Assembly (NCBI GenBank): GCA_024345305.1
Contig: BRON01000017.1
Span: 62,001-126,000 of the forward strand
Source of the DNA: Mrakia gelida
Taxonomy: Eukaryota > Basidiomycota > Tremellomycetes > Cystofilobasidiales > Mrakiaceae
Reading direction: 5' to 3'
DNA: 64,000 bases
Below are positions 1 to 11,927 of the stretch, in pieces; position 1 is the first letter of the stretch; every line of letters starts with the position of its first letter. The translations under genes were made by a program, and so were the position numbers. The notes under the pieces were generated by a model. The model was not told where the DNA came from. It saw only the letters and a list, made by a program, of their open reading frames with translations, and searched no databases.

Positions 1-350
1 GTCACCGTTTGTGCGAGGGTGCCTTTGTTTCTTCTTCGTTCGTCTGAAACCTTTTGAGCTCTGAAATGATCGTTCGGTGCTTCGCGAAAACGAAAGAGCG
101 AGACGCGTTGCTCGCGCTTCTGGCGCTTTCTCACAGACGAACGAGAAGGAACCACAAACCAAACCAAAACAAGCATGCAAACTCAACTAAACTCAACTAA
201 CTCGATTCAAAAACAAAAGATACTGTACTGAAAAGCAAATCGTCCCTCCCTCTCTTCTTCCCCTCTGTCCTCCACCCGCCCTCCCACCCACTAACCCTTC
301 CCAACCCTTCCCTCTCACCAACGTCCCAACCCATAGCTCAAACCCAAAAA
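1..350. other. Left-edge spacer without a recognisable gene
   Basis: This stretch lies downstream of the minus-strand gene that ends at 351. I see no coding-quality reading frame, no RNA gene and no repeat. It probably holds the 3' untranslated region of that gene. Confidence 0.4.
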
Positions 351-3300
351 TCATCTCCTCCCCCCTCTGCTCCCACCACCACCTCTCCCTCTCCCACCAC
401 CTCTCGGAGGCCAAGGCGCTCCTCCTCCTCCTCCCCTTCCACCCCCGAACGTTCTCGTCGCAGACGCCGACACTCCACCCGCTGCCCATCCTCCGTCCCC
501 TCCTATCACTTCCGCTGGTGCGGCCGCTGAGGTTGACGTTGATGGGGTTGGGTCGACTTCCATCGTCCAAGTTGAGGTTGAAGTGGACGCATGAGGAGGA
601 GGAGATCGAGCTTGACGCGCCGAAGAAGGAGGTGGTGCTGGCGCTGGGGAGGTAGGAGCATAATGATCGTACTTCGCTGACTCTGCTCGGTTATCCGTCA
701 CTCGAGCTGGGGGTTCGTAAGCTGAGGGTCTTCTGCTGTTGGGCCAGCGAGCGTTGGATGTCGGAGGGGGAGGGGAGTTGTTTCGGGAGTTGGGTTGAGA
801 GGTTTGGGTTCGGGGAGCGATGTTGACTCTGTCGAGGAGGGAGGGTGGGTTCCCGTTTCCGTTCGAGGTGGAGGGAGGAGGAGGAGGGGGCGAAAGGGAT
901 CGTCTTCGAAGGCGTTGAGCGGGAGGGGCAGGAGGGGAGATGGGGATGGGTTCGTCTGAGTCGTTCGAGTGGGAGTCGGGTTTGCGTTTGAGCGTTGGGT
1001 TGGGGTGATTGGGGGAGTTGTTGAACTGCGAAAAAAAAAGAGAAAAGGGAGGGGATCGAGGTGAGAAGAGGAAGGACGAGCGAAGGAGAAAGGGAAAAGA
1101 GGGAGAGCGAGCGACTCACCCTTCGATCCAACGAACTCTCTCCCGCTCCTCCTCCTCGACTACTTCCGTTGCTGCTCTGACTCGCTGAAGCCACGAATCC
1201 TCGACTACTTCCACCAGGAGTCGTCTCTCCGACGAGCGAGGCTCTCGATGGATGAACGCGAGGAACCAACGGCTGAGGAGGCGCGTCCGTCCTCGACGAC
1301 GACGACGAGGGAGGTTGATCGACCTGTCGGCTGTGATTGTTGTTGTTCGCCGGTTGTTCGTTCGACTGGAGAACAGGAAAGGCGGAGAAGAAGGGATCAG
1401 AACGGGTTGCTCGCTCGAGTACAGAAAACGAGGCGAAGACCCCCAAACTCACTCGTCGACTCTCCTCCCTCCTCTCCGCCGCTTCCCTATTCTTCCTCTC
1501 CGCAATCCTCTTCAGCTCCCAAGGTTCCTCCGGTGGCAGATCTCCTCCGGCCAAAGCCTGGTTCCTCGGCGATGCGTCTCTACACCTGTTCTCCCTCTCC
1601 CTCTTCCTCTCCTCCAGCGACGGGTCGGCTGAGCCTCTTGGTCCTCGTCCTCGTTGGTCGTCGTAGTCTTGATCCCTGGGAGCGTACGAGTCCCCTCTTC
1701 CGTGAGTCGGTGGAGGAGGTTGGATCTCTCGACGAGAAGCGGTGGGAGGAGGGTGAGGAGCGGAGGAGGTGGAGGTGGAGGCTCGAGGGGAGGGGTCGTG
1801 ACGGGGAGAAGGGTCGTTTCGAGTCGTGAAGGCCGACGAGGAGGAAGGCGGCGCGTCGACGGGAGTGTTGGATGTCGAAGCGGGCGTTGTCGACTCGTCC
1901 GTCGCTGCTGCTGCTGAAGCTCCCCATTTCCTCGCTGGTGCTGCTCCAGGTCTCGATCCGATGGGGGAGTAGTTGGAGTCGGATCCTTTGAGGATGCTGC
2001 TGCTTGCTCTCCTTCCCGTCTCGAGCTCCTGACGAAGACGAATTCCAGGGACGGAGGCGAACGGAGGGACCAGGATCGTCGGTCGTTGACTTGGCTCGGT
2101 GGGAGGAGGAGGTGCTGAGGAGGATGGTGCTGAGGGAACGGGTTTGACGAGAGCGGCTCGAGACGGGTGAACGAGAACCTTGGGATCGAGATCGGAAGGT
2201 CGAGGAGCGGTGGAGTTGATGGAAGGTCCTCGAGGTGGCGACGGTGCTCTCTGTAGGTGGAGGAGAAAAGAGAGAACGAACTCGTCAGTTCGTTGAAGGA
2301 CAAAAGGGAAGGAAACGAGAGAAGACGCGACTGACCTGAGATCTCGGCTCGGACAGACTCGTGCTCCTGGGAGGAGACCTTCTCGGCGGCGGCGACCTCT
2401 CTCGTTGACCTCGAACGACGACTACTGGAGGTGGACTCGGTCGTCTGGGTACGGGTCGTCCTTGGTCCGAATCCCTTCTCGCGTCCATTCCTGCTGGACC
2501 TCGAGGCACTCCTGCGACGCTGCTTCCTGATGCTCGACTGTCCAAGGGAGGTCGCGAGTTCGAGGCTCGACTGTCGAGGGGAGGTCGTTGGGAGCTGAGG
2601 GGCCGAGAAGCTGGTGGAGGAGAATCTGGGCGTCCGGCTGTGAGAGGAAAGGAAGGGAGAGAGATCGATGAGAGTGAAGGGGAGAAGGGAGGGGAGGTGG
2701 ATGGGAGGAGAGACGCGTGCAGGTAACCGCAGAGTTACGACGACGACGAGGGTTGCAGTTGTTCGCAGATACCGTACATAAGTAGGTAGTGACCGACGAG
2801 TACCGAGGAGACCGGGGAAGGACCGAGAACGACGAGCGGCGAAGGTGAGTCCGATTGAGCGAAGGTGGCGACGAAAGTTGAGACGAGCGACGAAGGATCG
2901 ATGTGGAAGGAGGGGAAGAGGAAAGAAAAGACGGGGAGGTGTGAGTGGTCGATCTTCCCAAGGTATGAGGAGGGTTGGGTCGAAGCCTAGCGCCGGTGGG
3001 GGAGGGTGGATGGTCGTCTCGTCTCGTCGCGTCTGCTCGTCGCATCGTCTCGGCTTCTCCCTCTCTTCCAAACGAAGAGAGTGCTGCTACGTCGTTCGAC
3101 GTCGTGGTCTTGAGGCCGATTGCCGAGGCATAACTTCATCGCCGTAGAAGCGAAGCTCAGTCCTGCCTGAGAAGTCCGAACGTCGTTGAAGCGAGCGTCG
3201 ACCTCCACCAAAGAACGGAGCAGCTCCGAGCTGCTCACGTTGGCCGCTGCTTCGATTCGACGAAGAGGGCCAGAATCGACGACGACGGTGACGACGATGG

Positions 3301-5116
3301 ACGCGACGGACGACTCGAGGATGGGGTGTGGGTGTCATGGGAGTGGAAGAGAGGGGGGAAGAGAGGTGCTAAGCTCCGACTTGGATTTGAAGGAACGACT
3401 CGAACGTACCCCTTGCGCTCAATCCCCAACCGCCACCGGCTCCGACTCGATCTTCCGTTGGCTTGGGCCATCTCGGAGGAGGTGAGATGGGTCGAGGTCG
3501 TCGAGGTGAGATCGACCGTTGCCTTGGACGAGGAGGAGGGGATCTCGAGATCGGTCGTCGGTAAGGTCCTGGCGATGGTTCTCGTCGACGAGGAGGAGGC
3601 GAGAGAGGTCTTTGAAGAGCGACGTGAGGGGGTGGAGATCGAGGTCGACCGTTGCTGGGGTATGGTGGTGGTGATCTTCGTCGAGCTGGAGGTGGGTATC
3701 GAGCGCTGTTCCTCTCCTTCTCCAAAAGTCGCTCCCTCTCCATGGCTCGTCCTCGTTCCCTCTCCCTCTCCCTCTCGACCTCTCGAAGTCGCTCTCGTTC
3801 CCGCTCGTCCGACTTCTCCCTTTCGAGAGCAATGTCTCTGTACCTCTGATCCAAGGGAGGAGGAGACCTGGACCGAGCTCCGGTGGTCCTTCCTGAGCGA
3901 GGAGGAGAGAGTCGTCCTCTCAGCGTTGACGAGGTTGCTGTCGACCTCGGTCCTTCTGATGCAGTCGACGAAGGAGGAGCGAAAGCTCTGAGTCTGTTGA
4001 GGAGAGTAGGAGGGGAAGGAGGTCGAGCGTCGAGGTAGGCTTGGTGACGTTCCGAATGAGCGATGCTCGTCGAGGGGCGAGAGGGTTCCTGCATGGGAGC
4101 GACTGACGAACTGCTGCTGCTACTGACGGGAGCCTCCAAAGCGATCCTACTGGCGAGGCTCGTCTCCGTCTTCCTCGCGGGCTGCTGCTGGTGATCCTGC
4201 CTCGCCGCTTGTGGCTGATCCTTGTTAGCGGAAGCTGGTTTCGACGAACGAGACGGGACGGGAGGTGCCGCGTCTGGTCGATCCCAGAGAGCCGTCTTGG
4301 AGGCAGCGTGGTAGTAGTAGGGCATGTTCCTCGTCGACGAGGTCCTCACGATCCATCCAGGAGGAAGAGCAGAGATCTCTGGTGTCGGAGATCTTTCTTG
4401 TCTCGAGGGAGCTGGTGCTGGAGCTGACGTCGAAGCCTGAGGAGGAGGAGGAGGAAGAGCGCTTCCACTGCTGCTGATGGGCTCTGCCGAGAGCAGCTGT
4501 CGATCCGTGAGGTGGCCGGTGGGTTGGAGGGAGGGGGAAGGTCGAGAAGGCAGGTCTCTGGGTTTCGGAGCTGCGTTCGAGAGACGAGGGGACGGACCCA
4601 GCTTGAGAGGGAGGGGGTGTGCCGAGGTTTTGAAGGACGTCGAAGGGGAAGGAGAAGGTCGCACGGTTGACTTCTTAGGCGGAGGAGATTGCTGGGAGTT
4701 GGAGGGTTGACGAGTTGAAGAGTAAGAAGAAGAGGAAGGTTTGCTGGGATGAGGCGAGATGGAGGCTAAGGAAGATGAAGGAGGTGGGGAAGAGAAGGAG
4801 GAAAAGAGGGGAAGGGAAGCAGAGAGGTCACGTCAGTCCAAGAGTAAATGGAGACCTCTCGAGCCCGACCTCCTTGGTAGAGCTACGATGTTGGATGGAT
4901 CGTGAAGAGGTGAGGCTGCAGAGCAGCCCATGGAGAAAGAAATAGACGAGAATACTGACTGGTAGGTAGTGGAGGATCTGATCTGAGAGGAGTGTCTTCT
5001 CTGTCGGAAGCGAGGATGTCGTCCTCGTCTTCCAGTACAGGACCTGAAGCGTCGATGACCTCCTCTACGTCGTCGTCGTATCCCCAGTCCACGAGGTTTT
5101 CGTCATCGTCGTCCAT
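351..5116 (-). CDS. WW-domain protein with RS-like and RGG-like regions (probable RNA-processing factor)
   Basis: The start at 5116 opens with an acidic segment (MDDDDENLVDWGYDDD). A second exon (about 4764-3411) carries a WW domain (LPPGWIVRTSSTRNMPYYYH, then a Trp in WDRPDAA, near 4400-4310), an RE/ER-rich stretch and many RSPPP/SPPPR repeats. Clear exons follow below 2637: more SPPR repeats to 2337, an intron to about 2251, a long Pro/Ser exon ending in a charged region (PEEPWELKRIAERKNREAAE), an intron at about 1457-1370, and a C-terminal Gly/Arg-rich tail (PPRGGGRGRGGGG) stopping at 351. WW plus RS/RGG composition suggests a splicing or mRNP factor; that role is inference. The join between about 3410 and 2637 is unresolved. 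It may hold one or two exons or a long intron, or the locus may be two adjacent genes. Confidence 0.6.
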
Positions 5117-5584
5117 GGTCTGAAGGAGCGAATGGAGGGGGGGGGGACCAAGGGAGGTGAAGGGAAGAGGTGGGGAGGGGAAGGGAAAGAACGGAGGTCA
5201 GCTCTCCAACTCCTTCTTCGTTCCTTTCCTTCTTCGACCACGAACGAAGATGTATGCTCTGCTTCTCGACTAGAAGACGGTTGAACTTACGATCTCGTCT
5301 ATGAAGATTTGAACCGAGAAGGACTGATGTGGATGAGGTCAACTTTGAGCTCCCCTCCTTCCGTTTGGACTTCGCTCCCTTTGCTTTCGTGCCATCTCCG
5401 TAGGACCGCTCGCTTTCGTTTCCCTTCCAAACCGTCAGCATCGAACAAATCTTCATCTCCAACCCACCTCCCCCTCTTCCCTTTCCCTTTCGGCTCCGTT
5501 CGGCTTCCTCTGTAGCCTCGGGACCAGCTTTCCTCTTCGTTCAAGATATCCTCCCTTCTTTCCTCCAGGCGAACCAACAAGAAC
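5117..5584. promoter_or_regulatory. Divergent promoter region, WW-protein gene / UNC50
   Basis: The region separates the start codons of two divergently transcribed genes, 468 bp apart. The longer frames in it are low-complexity and lack conserved features. I see no clear TATA box. Confidence 0.4.
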
Positions 5585-7612
5585 ATGGCTTCCCTCCTCC
5601 CAATCACTTCTTCATCAGCAACAGCTTCTTCCTCCAACCACCCTTCCTCATCCTCGTCATCTTCACTACCACCGCTGAGATTCAACTCGTCGTCTTTAGG
5701 AGGAGGAGGAAGCGGAGGAGGAGGAGGAGGGGGAGGACCGTCGTCGTTCGCTTCTCTGGCCACTCGGGTTCGCAAGATGTCAAAGTTTGGAAGGATGGAC
5801 TTTGAACTCGCATTCTCAAATCTGTGCTGGCTATGCGTATCACCAAGAAGAGTGTCAGTGCATGTTTCCTTCTTCTTCTCGCGTTTCTCGGGCGGAGGGA
5901 GAGCTGTAGGACGGGGAGGGGAGGAGGAGAGGAGGGAAGGAGCTCAATCCCTCTGGCCCTCGTCATCGTTCTGGACGGCAAACTCCCATCGAGAGCTCGC
6001 ATGCAGCTCTATCAGCTCTGGCAGAGCTACCTCGAGCACGATGGAACTCGCAGAGTCCCATAGATCTTCGGGCGAGCGGGGGACGAGCTGCCTCGATTCG
6101 CATCTGGCCACCTCATCAACTCCTCTCTCGCTCCTCCTTCCTCGACCTACCATCTTCTTCTTCCTCATCTCAGAGTAGATGTTCGACTGACCCTACTCAT
6201 CTATTCTTCTTTCGACTCTCCAGGTACCGGAATGTATACTACCGTACGTCCTCCTCCCTTTCTCGAACCACTTCGTTCTGCCTCCCCATCGCTTCGAGCT
6301 CAACTTCCCTCCCTTCCCTCTCCTTCCCTCCTCCTCAACCCTTCTCTTCCTCAGACAAACAAACCAAAAATCAATGGGCTCGAGACGATCCAGCCATGCT
6401 CGTTCTCATAGCAGGTTGCTTAGCAGGTACGTCTCCATTCTCCAAACCTGAGCTTCAACTCGACTCGAGCTCGTCCTTCCCTCCCTCCCCTTCATCAACC
6501 TCGCAAGCTCATCGCCTCTCCTCCTTTTGGTTTCTTTTGGTTGGTGGTGATGCAGTGACCTCCATCGCCTGGTCGTTCCTCTACTCCTACTCCCTCTTTC
6601 AAACCATCAGCACCACCTTCCTCATGATCTTCAGGGATTTCCTCCTCTCCTCTGCGGTGGTAGCCACCATCTTTTGGTGCGTCACAACTCCCCGTGCCCT
6701 CCTTCTTTCGTCTTTCTCCCACCGCCCCACCCGTGTCGCTGATCTTTTGCCTCCTCCCGTTCTCGTCGCTCGCTCCCAGGTTCATAACCAACAACCTCCT
6801 CCTCTCTCCACCGACGCACTCCTCCTCCGCCGACGCGAAGGTCGAATGGCAGTTCGCCTTCGACGTGGCCGTCAACGCCTTCTTCTGCTTCTTTCTTTGG
6901 GTGTACGTGTTGGAGTTTGTGCTGAGCGGGTTGATCACGAGGGAGTGAGTCCAATCTTTCTCTTTGACTCGCCGCGTCGACGTCGAGTTCGACCTTCGAG
7001 TCGAGCTCAAGTTCACTCGCCCTTGCTCACCTCGTTCTCCCTTCGCGCTCACAGCAACTGGGTCTGCCTCTGGCTAGGGAACTCCCTGTGGCTAGCTGCG
7101 TTATCGCAATACGTTCGTTCTCCTCTCCTCTCCTCCCTCAACCTCTTCACCTTCCGTCGTTCGTCGCGTCCTGTCTAACCTCCTTTCCTCCTCCTCCGCC
7201 ACTTCTTCCTTCGTCTTCAACAGGTCTACATCACCTAGTTCGTCCCTTCTCCCCTCTCTTCTCTCCCTCCCTCCCTCCCTTCCTCCCCTCACTCAAACTG
7301 ACCTCCTCCCTGTTCGTTGCCTCGCACTTCTCCTCAGCCTCGGCTTCGCAGCCCTCCCCTTCATCATCCGCTCGGAACTCCTCCTCACTCCGCTCCTACC
7401 AGTGTTCGTGGGTTACGTGCTTTCGGTGGGTCTATCTCTCCCGCTCGCCCACTCACACCCACGCCCTCCTCTCCTTCCGTCTCTCTTCGTTCCTACAACG
7501 CGAACGCCATCACACGCTGACTCTCGCCTCGTTTTGAATCGGTTCGTCTCACGCACTTCAGCTCCTCGGGTTCAACATGTCCAAAACGGTCTTGGAGGCT
7601 TACTTCTGTTGA
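5585..7612 (+). CDS. GMH1: UNC-50/GMH1-family Golgi membrane protein
   Basis: Nine exons (5585-5853, 6224-6243, 6355-6426, 6556-6676, 6780-6944, 7055-7112, 7224-7237, 7338-7425, 7562-7612) give a 285-residue protein. After a Ser/Gly-rich N-terminus come the UNC50 hallmarks: FGRMDFELAFSNLCWLCVSP, then VYRNVYYHKQTKNQWARDDP, then several hydrophobic segments, VEWQFAFDVAVNAFF, and a C-terminus with YITYLGFAALPF. The motifs appear in frame only after splicing, which supports the model. In yeast, Gmh1 is a Golgi protein that interacts with the Arf exchange factors Gea1/2; in worm, UNC-50 is needed for acetylcholine-receptor trafficking. The 14-nt and 20-nt exons are unusually small. The Gly/Ser-rich leader (about residues 20-55) appears lineage-specific. 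Confidence 0.93.
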
Positions 7613-8306
7613 TCGACCTGCTTCGTTACTCTAGAGCTGGGGAGGGGGAGGGGGAGCGCGTCCGATGGGATCGCGAGGCCAGGGTCGAGGGTCGAGTTGG
7701 GCTGGGTTGAGCTTCGTTACTTTTTTGTTTCGTTCGCCAGTGCGAACTGCTTGCTTATCTACATCTTGCTTGTCGTATATACTCTCCTTACCTTTTCTCT
7801 TCGGTCCGTTCGCGAGACACGAAAGACGGATCGAGCACGAGCTCGACGCGTCGTCCCTCTTTCCTTCTCTCTCTTTCCTTTTCTTCGCGAACGCTGCACA
7901 TGTTTGGTAGAGAAGGTCATCCATTTGGTCGTCGTAAGTACCGAGAAGAGAGAACGAAGACTAGTAATACAAACGCTCGCGAGCGCGTCGAACTAAACTA
8001 CAAAAGGTAGGAGAAGAGAAGGGAGAAAGGCATAAGACCCAGAACGAGAAAAGGGGGAGAGAGTCAAAATCAAAGGCTATGTACTACTAGACTAAAAATT
8101 ACGATATAGAAACGTCCACCCCCGCTCCCTCACCCAGAAGAGAAAAGAGAGAAACGAGAGGTTGAGCGAGTCGTCCCTCAAACCCGTGCGTCCCTCCCTC
8201 CCCCATAAGGAGAAGAAAGAGAAACGCATGCGAGTTGAGATCATCCCGTGTGTTGAACTCGTAGAACGTCGTTTCTCCCTCCCTTCCTTCCCTTCTCCTC
8301 CACACC
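7613..8306. other. Convergent spacer
   Basis: This 694-bp spacer lies between the 3' ends of UNC50 (+) and an unrecognised gene (-). It contains AT-richer patches such as TATATACTC near 7777 and runs that suit 3' untranslated regions. No convincing gene was seen. Confidence 0.4.
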
Positions 8307-9296
8307 TCAGTACGTTCGGCTGTTGAGCGCCAACGCCGACCACGACGCGTCGTCGCAGTTTTGGTCCTCCTCCTCCTCCTCCTTGATGTTGTGATGGTGG
8401 ACGGAGTCTTGATCGGGGTAGAACAACGGTTCCTCGTCGTCCCAGACTTGGTGGGAGTGGGAGTATTGGCAGTTCTCCAGGGGTTGGGTTGACCAGGAGG
8501 GCGAGGGCGTGAGCGACGGAGAGGGAGAAGACCAGGGGTTGTGGTAGAGGTCCAGGGCGAGTTGGTTGGGTTGGACTTGGATTTGGATTGGGGTTTGGGT
8601 TTGAGTGATGTTGGATTGGATTTGAGGTTGATCTTGGTTGAGGGTGAGTCCCAGGAGGGAGGAGGGAGGGTGTCGAGGTCGAGGATGTTGCTTGTTCGGC
8701 GTCAACGCGAGGTTGAGTCGCTCTTCCTTCCTCCTCTTCTCATTTTTGGCGACCTCTCGCCTTTTATCGAAGGATCCTACGTCCGTGAAGGAGTAGGGTT
8801 TGGCTCGTTCGAGAGTGAGTTTGGTAGGTTGAGTGGGTTGATGGACGAGTTGAGGTTGAACGAGGTTGGGATCGTTTCGTTTGGTTTCCCTCTTCCTCGC
8901 CTGCAACGACTGAGGTTGATGTTCCTTCCTCCTCTGGGGTTTGAGCAGAGCTTGTTGTTTCTTTTGTTGTTCCTGGAGCTTGAGGTGTCGTTGGTGGTTG
9001 AGTTGGATGTGACGATCCTGGCTTTGGATGGGTTTGGTGGGACCGTAAGGGAGGGAGGGAAGTCGAGTCGAGTTCGACGACTTGGTCGAAGTCTTCTTCC
9101 CTTGTCCTCCTCCAGCCTTCTTCCCTCCTTTGCCAGCAGCATCCACCTTCTTGGCGACCCTCTTCTTCACAACAGCAGCCGCTCTCCCTTCATCACGCTC
9201 CATCTTGTTCATTTTAATCTTTCGAGCCTCTAATCTAGTTCGATCCTTGACGAGCACCTGTTCTCCTCCCTTCGTTGTGGTGGCGAGTTTAAGCAT
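8307..9296 (-). CDS. Basic, Gln/Pro-rich protein of unknown function
   Basis: This is an uninterrupted 329-codon frame starting at an ATG at 9296. The N-terminal 80 residues are very basic (Lys/Arg-rich with KKRVAKKVDAAGKGGKKAGG). The middle is Gln-rich (EQQKKQQALL), followed by another basic patch (RREVAKNEKRRKEERLNLAL), a Pro/Gln/Thr-rich tail and an acidic end (KEEEEEDQNCDDASW). No family is recognised. Basic composition suggests nuclear or nucleolar localisation, but that is inference. A TATA-like stretch at 9520-9532 upstream supports transcription from this strand. The GACGCGTC palindrome at 8344 lies inside the C-terminal codons. Confidence 0.55.
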   Translation of the reverse strand: MLKLATTTKGGEQVLVKDRTRLEARKIKMNKMERDEGRAAAVVKKRVAKKVDAAGKGGKKAGGGQGKKTSTKSSNSTRLPSLPYGPTKPIQSQDRHIQLNHQRHLKLQEQQKKQQALLKPQRRKEHQPQSLQARKRETKRNDPNLVQPQLVHQPTQPTKLTLERAKPYSFTDVGSFDKRREVAKNEKRRKEERLNLALTPNKQHPRPRHPPSSLLGLTLNQDQPQIQSNITQTQTPIQIQVQPNQLALDLYHNPWSSPSPSLTPSPSWSTQPLENCQYSHSHQVWDDEEPLFYPDQDSVHHHNIKEEEEEDQNCDDASWSALALNSRTY

Positions 9297-10091
9297 CGTT
9301 TGTTTTGAGCTTAATGGTCGACTTTCAGGGATACGTTCAGGTGCTCGTAGGAAAGAGGAAGGTCGTAGGAAGACGAGGGTGAGCAAGTTGGAGCTGGATG
9401 GCAAGTTTCTTGCGGGAAAGGGAGAAGGAGGGAGAAAGAGAAGGTCGCCGTTGGGAGGAACGAGCGGAGGGGAGGAGCGTTTCCCTTTGAGCCAGCGATT
9501 TCGCCGCAGCAGGGTCTGAATATATATAAAATAGTCCCCGAAGAAGGTAGAGGTTACTAGGGAAACGAAGAATGAAGAAAGAAGGAGATTGGACCCAGTT
9601 TGTTTTGGAATCTCGCGCCCTCTCGTTCGCGTCGAGTCGCTGAGGGCCCGGGGCGACGCGTTTCGCATGCTTCGTACCGACATCTGAGCTTATTGCGCAT
9701 CCCCTGTTCAATTTGGGTATCGGGATTCAGTTTCGCGGAATGCCGAGGCCAATTTCCCAAGACCTCGGAGAAAGGCGCTTCGTTGAACGAACGCACGACG
9801 CGTCGTGTTCCGTCCCCTTCCTCCACTTCCTTCTCCTTCTTCCTCCCAACCACATCGAGATAGAGCAAGAACATGCATTAATCCATCCAACCGTTCGTTC
9901 TTATAGTAGTCAAACTAAGTATTAAGTAAGCTCGTAAATGATCGAAAGTCCATCGTCCGGTCGAGTCCTTGACTCGCCACCACCCAACTCTCACTTCCTC
10001 TCATCTCTCTCGACCTCGGCTCCAGCAGCCCACGATGCAGGCTCCCTTTCTCCTCTCCTACCACTCAGCCCAGCGAGCCATCCTTCATTCC
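9297..10091. promoter_or_regulatory. Spacer and promoter of the basic protein gene; TATA-like element at 9520-9532
   Basis: On the minus strand an AT-rich stretch (TTTTATATATATTC, about 9520-9533) stands out from the GC-rich surroundings about 225 bp before the ATG at 9296. It is a plausible TATA box. GACGCGTC occurs at 9797. No gene was seen in the remaining sequence. Confidence 0.4.
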
Positions 10092-11607
10092 TCAAGCCCG
10101 CTCCTCCTCACCCTCCTCCCTCGCGTGCCTCGCCTCCCTCCGTTCCTTCCTAGCTCGCTTGCGCTCCTTCTTCTCCTCCTTCCGTCGGCGTTCGAGCTCT
10201 TCGACAGTGGGATGAGGGTTGGTGAAGGAGAAAGGGTTCGGCGCGCCGTAGAGGTTGGAAGGGGAGGGCAGGGTGAGGGTTGTGTCGGCGTCAAGAGGTT
10301 CGCCTGGAGGGAGGGTGGTTGAGAGAGGAAGGAAGGAATGGGAGGGGAGAGGGTGAACGTAGATGAAAGAAGGAGGGAAATAAGGGGGGAGGAAGGAAGA
10401 AGAGGTCAGCTCGAGGTAAGAAAGAGACGAACGAGCGAGGGCGAACGAAAGCGTGAAGAAACGAACCTGCGCTCCCAGCAGTCTTCCCTCCGGCCGATGA
10501 ACTCCTCGTCGAAGAGCTTCCACTCGCTCCACTCGTAGCCGTCGTCCTGGTAGCTGACGTTGACGACGAGACTCCCGAGGAAGTGTACGAGCGACGCGTT
10601 GATTTGGATTTGGGACGAGCCGACGAGGCGAAGTATTCCGAGCCCATGTCCGCTGCTTCGTCTTCTTCTTCGGCGTTGACTTTGATGGTAGGTTCGGCTG
10701 GAGGTTGGAGAGGTGTTGCGGGTGAGGAGGGAAGGGAGAGAGGTGGGAGAGGTGATGGTGGGAGAGGGAGGGTGGAAGGGAGGTCGACGTGAGCGGTGAG
10801 GATATCCGATGCGAGGCGGGAAGGAGTTGGAGATGGAGGAGGAGGGGAGGAAGAGGTGACGATGTGAAGGTTGTGGGTGTTATGGTTGTGACGGTTCGTG
10901 TTCAGGGTCGGTAGGGAGTTTGGAGGAGCTGAGGGAGGGGAGGGCGAAGGGGACCGTGGTCGTGTTGTTCGAGCTGACGTGAGAGGAGCTGAAAGGAACG
11001 CTCCCCACTCCCCTTCTCCTTCTACTGCTGCTTCCGGATCGTCGTCGAAGTCCGAAGTGTTCCCTAGATCGAAGTCGTGACCCGAGTCACCCTCCTCGTC
11101 TTCGTCCTCGTCGACCCCTCGCGGGACAGGGAGGTCGTCCCAGTCTCCTTCCCCTCCCCACCCTCCCAAAATGCCCTCCTCCTCCTCTTCCTCGGCCTCA
11201 ACATCCTCAAGCGTATCCACCTTAGGCCCCTTCCGCCTCCCAGCGAACAACCCTATAAACCAACCCATCCCTGACCTCCTCGAGTTGGGCGTCCTCGAAC
11301 CTTTCCCCCTGCCAGCTTGACTCCTCAACGAGAGGGCATCGCTGCCCCAAGCTGCTACGTCCTCCTCATATTCTTGATCGTTCCGAGGAGAGTGGTGGTG
11401 GACGTTGGTATTCCGAGGAAAGTGTTGCTGTTGGTCTTGGCCGTCGTCTGAGGAGGTCGAGGAAGCGGAGGAGGAGAAGAGTCGACGGGATTGGGAGGAG
11501 GACGAGCTCGACGGGAAGCAGGACGAGAGGGAAACGGGAGGGAAGCAGTTCAGGCAGGCGTGCAGGTGATCTCGTAGAGTAAAGGGGATAGAGTGGTGCG
11601 ATGGCAT
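10092..11607 (-). CDS. Acidic/Ser-Pro-rich protein with basic C-terminus, unknown function
   Basis: Two exons (11607-10467 and 10303-10092) give 450 residues. The intron has donor GTTCGT, branch CTGAC and acceptor CCTCCAG. The N-terminus has a Cys pair (HACLNCF) followed by Ser runs. The centre has an acidic block with poly-Glu and Asp/Glu repeats near residues 140-200, then Pro/Ser repeats. The last 40 residues are a highly basic, probably helical tail (RRRKEEKKERKRARKERR). The sequence is mostly low-complexity and no domain is recognised. It may be intrinsically disordered. It is divergently transcribed from the S1/P1 nuclease gene. Confidence 0.6.
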
Positions 11608-11927
11608 CTCTTCCTCGAGGTGAGAGAAGGGAGAAGAAGGGAGAAGGAAGGAAGGAGAGAAGGTGATGATGGACGTTCGTTGCGAGGAAGAGGTCAGAAG
11701 GGATCGGCGAGCTTTACCGAGTTGAGGAGGAGAAAAAACTCATATATAAAACTCGATTACCATGAGGACGAGAGCTCCTTTTCGCTTGGAAGCCATGTGA
11801 AAATCTGAGCGACTTTCTCATATAAATCTCACCCTCGGGAAAGACGCGTGGGTCCCGAGGAGATTGATTGAGCTCGACGCTATCGTTTGGTCCTTCCTGA
11901 CCCTCACTCCCTTCCCTTCCTTCGACC
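11608..11927. promoter_or_regulatory. Divergent promoter with two TATA-like elements
   Basis: This 320-bp region lies between two divergent ATGs. It contains ATATATAAAA (11742-11751) and TATAAAT (11821-11827). The second lies about 107 bp before the nuclease ATG and is the better candidate for that gene. AT-rich elements are rare elsewhere in the window. Confidence 0.45.

Noticed and set aside
3326..3991. Long plus-strand frame opposite the WW/RS gene
   Set aside because: It is antisense to repetitive RSP/ER codons, which create open frames on the other strand. No conserved motif was seen.
5299..5775. Minus-strand frame overlapping the UNC50 start
   Set aside because: It is poly-Pro/Glu low-complexity antisense to the Gly/Ser-rich leader of UNC50 and has no domain.
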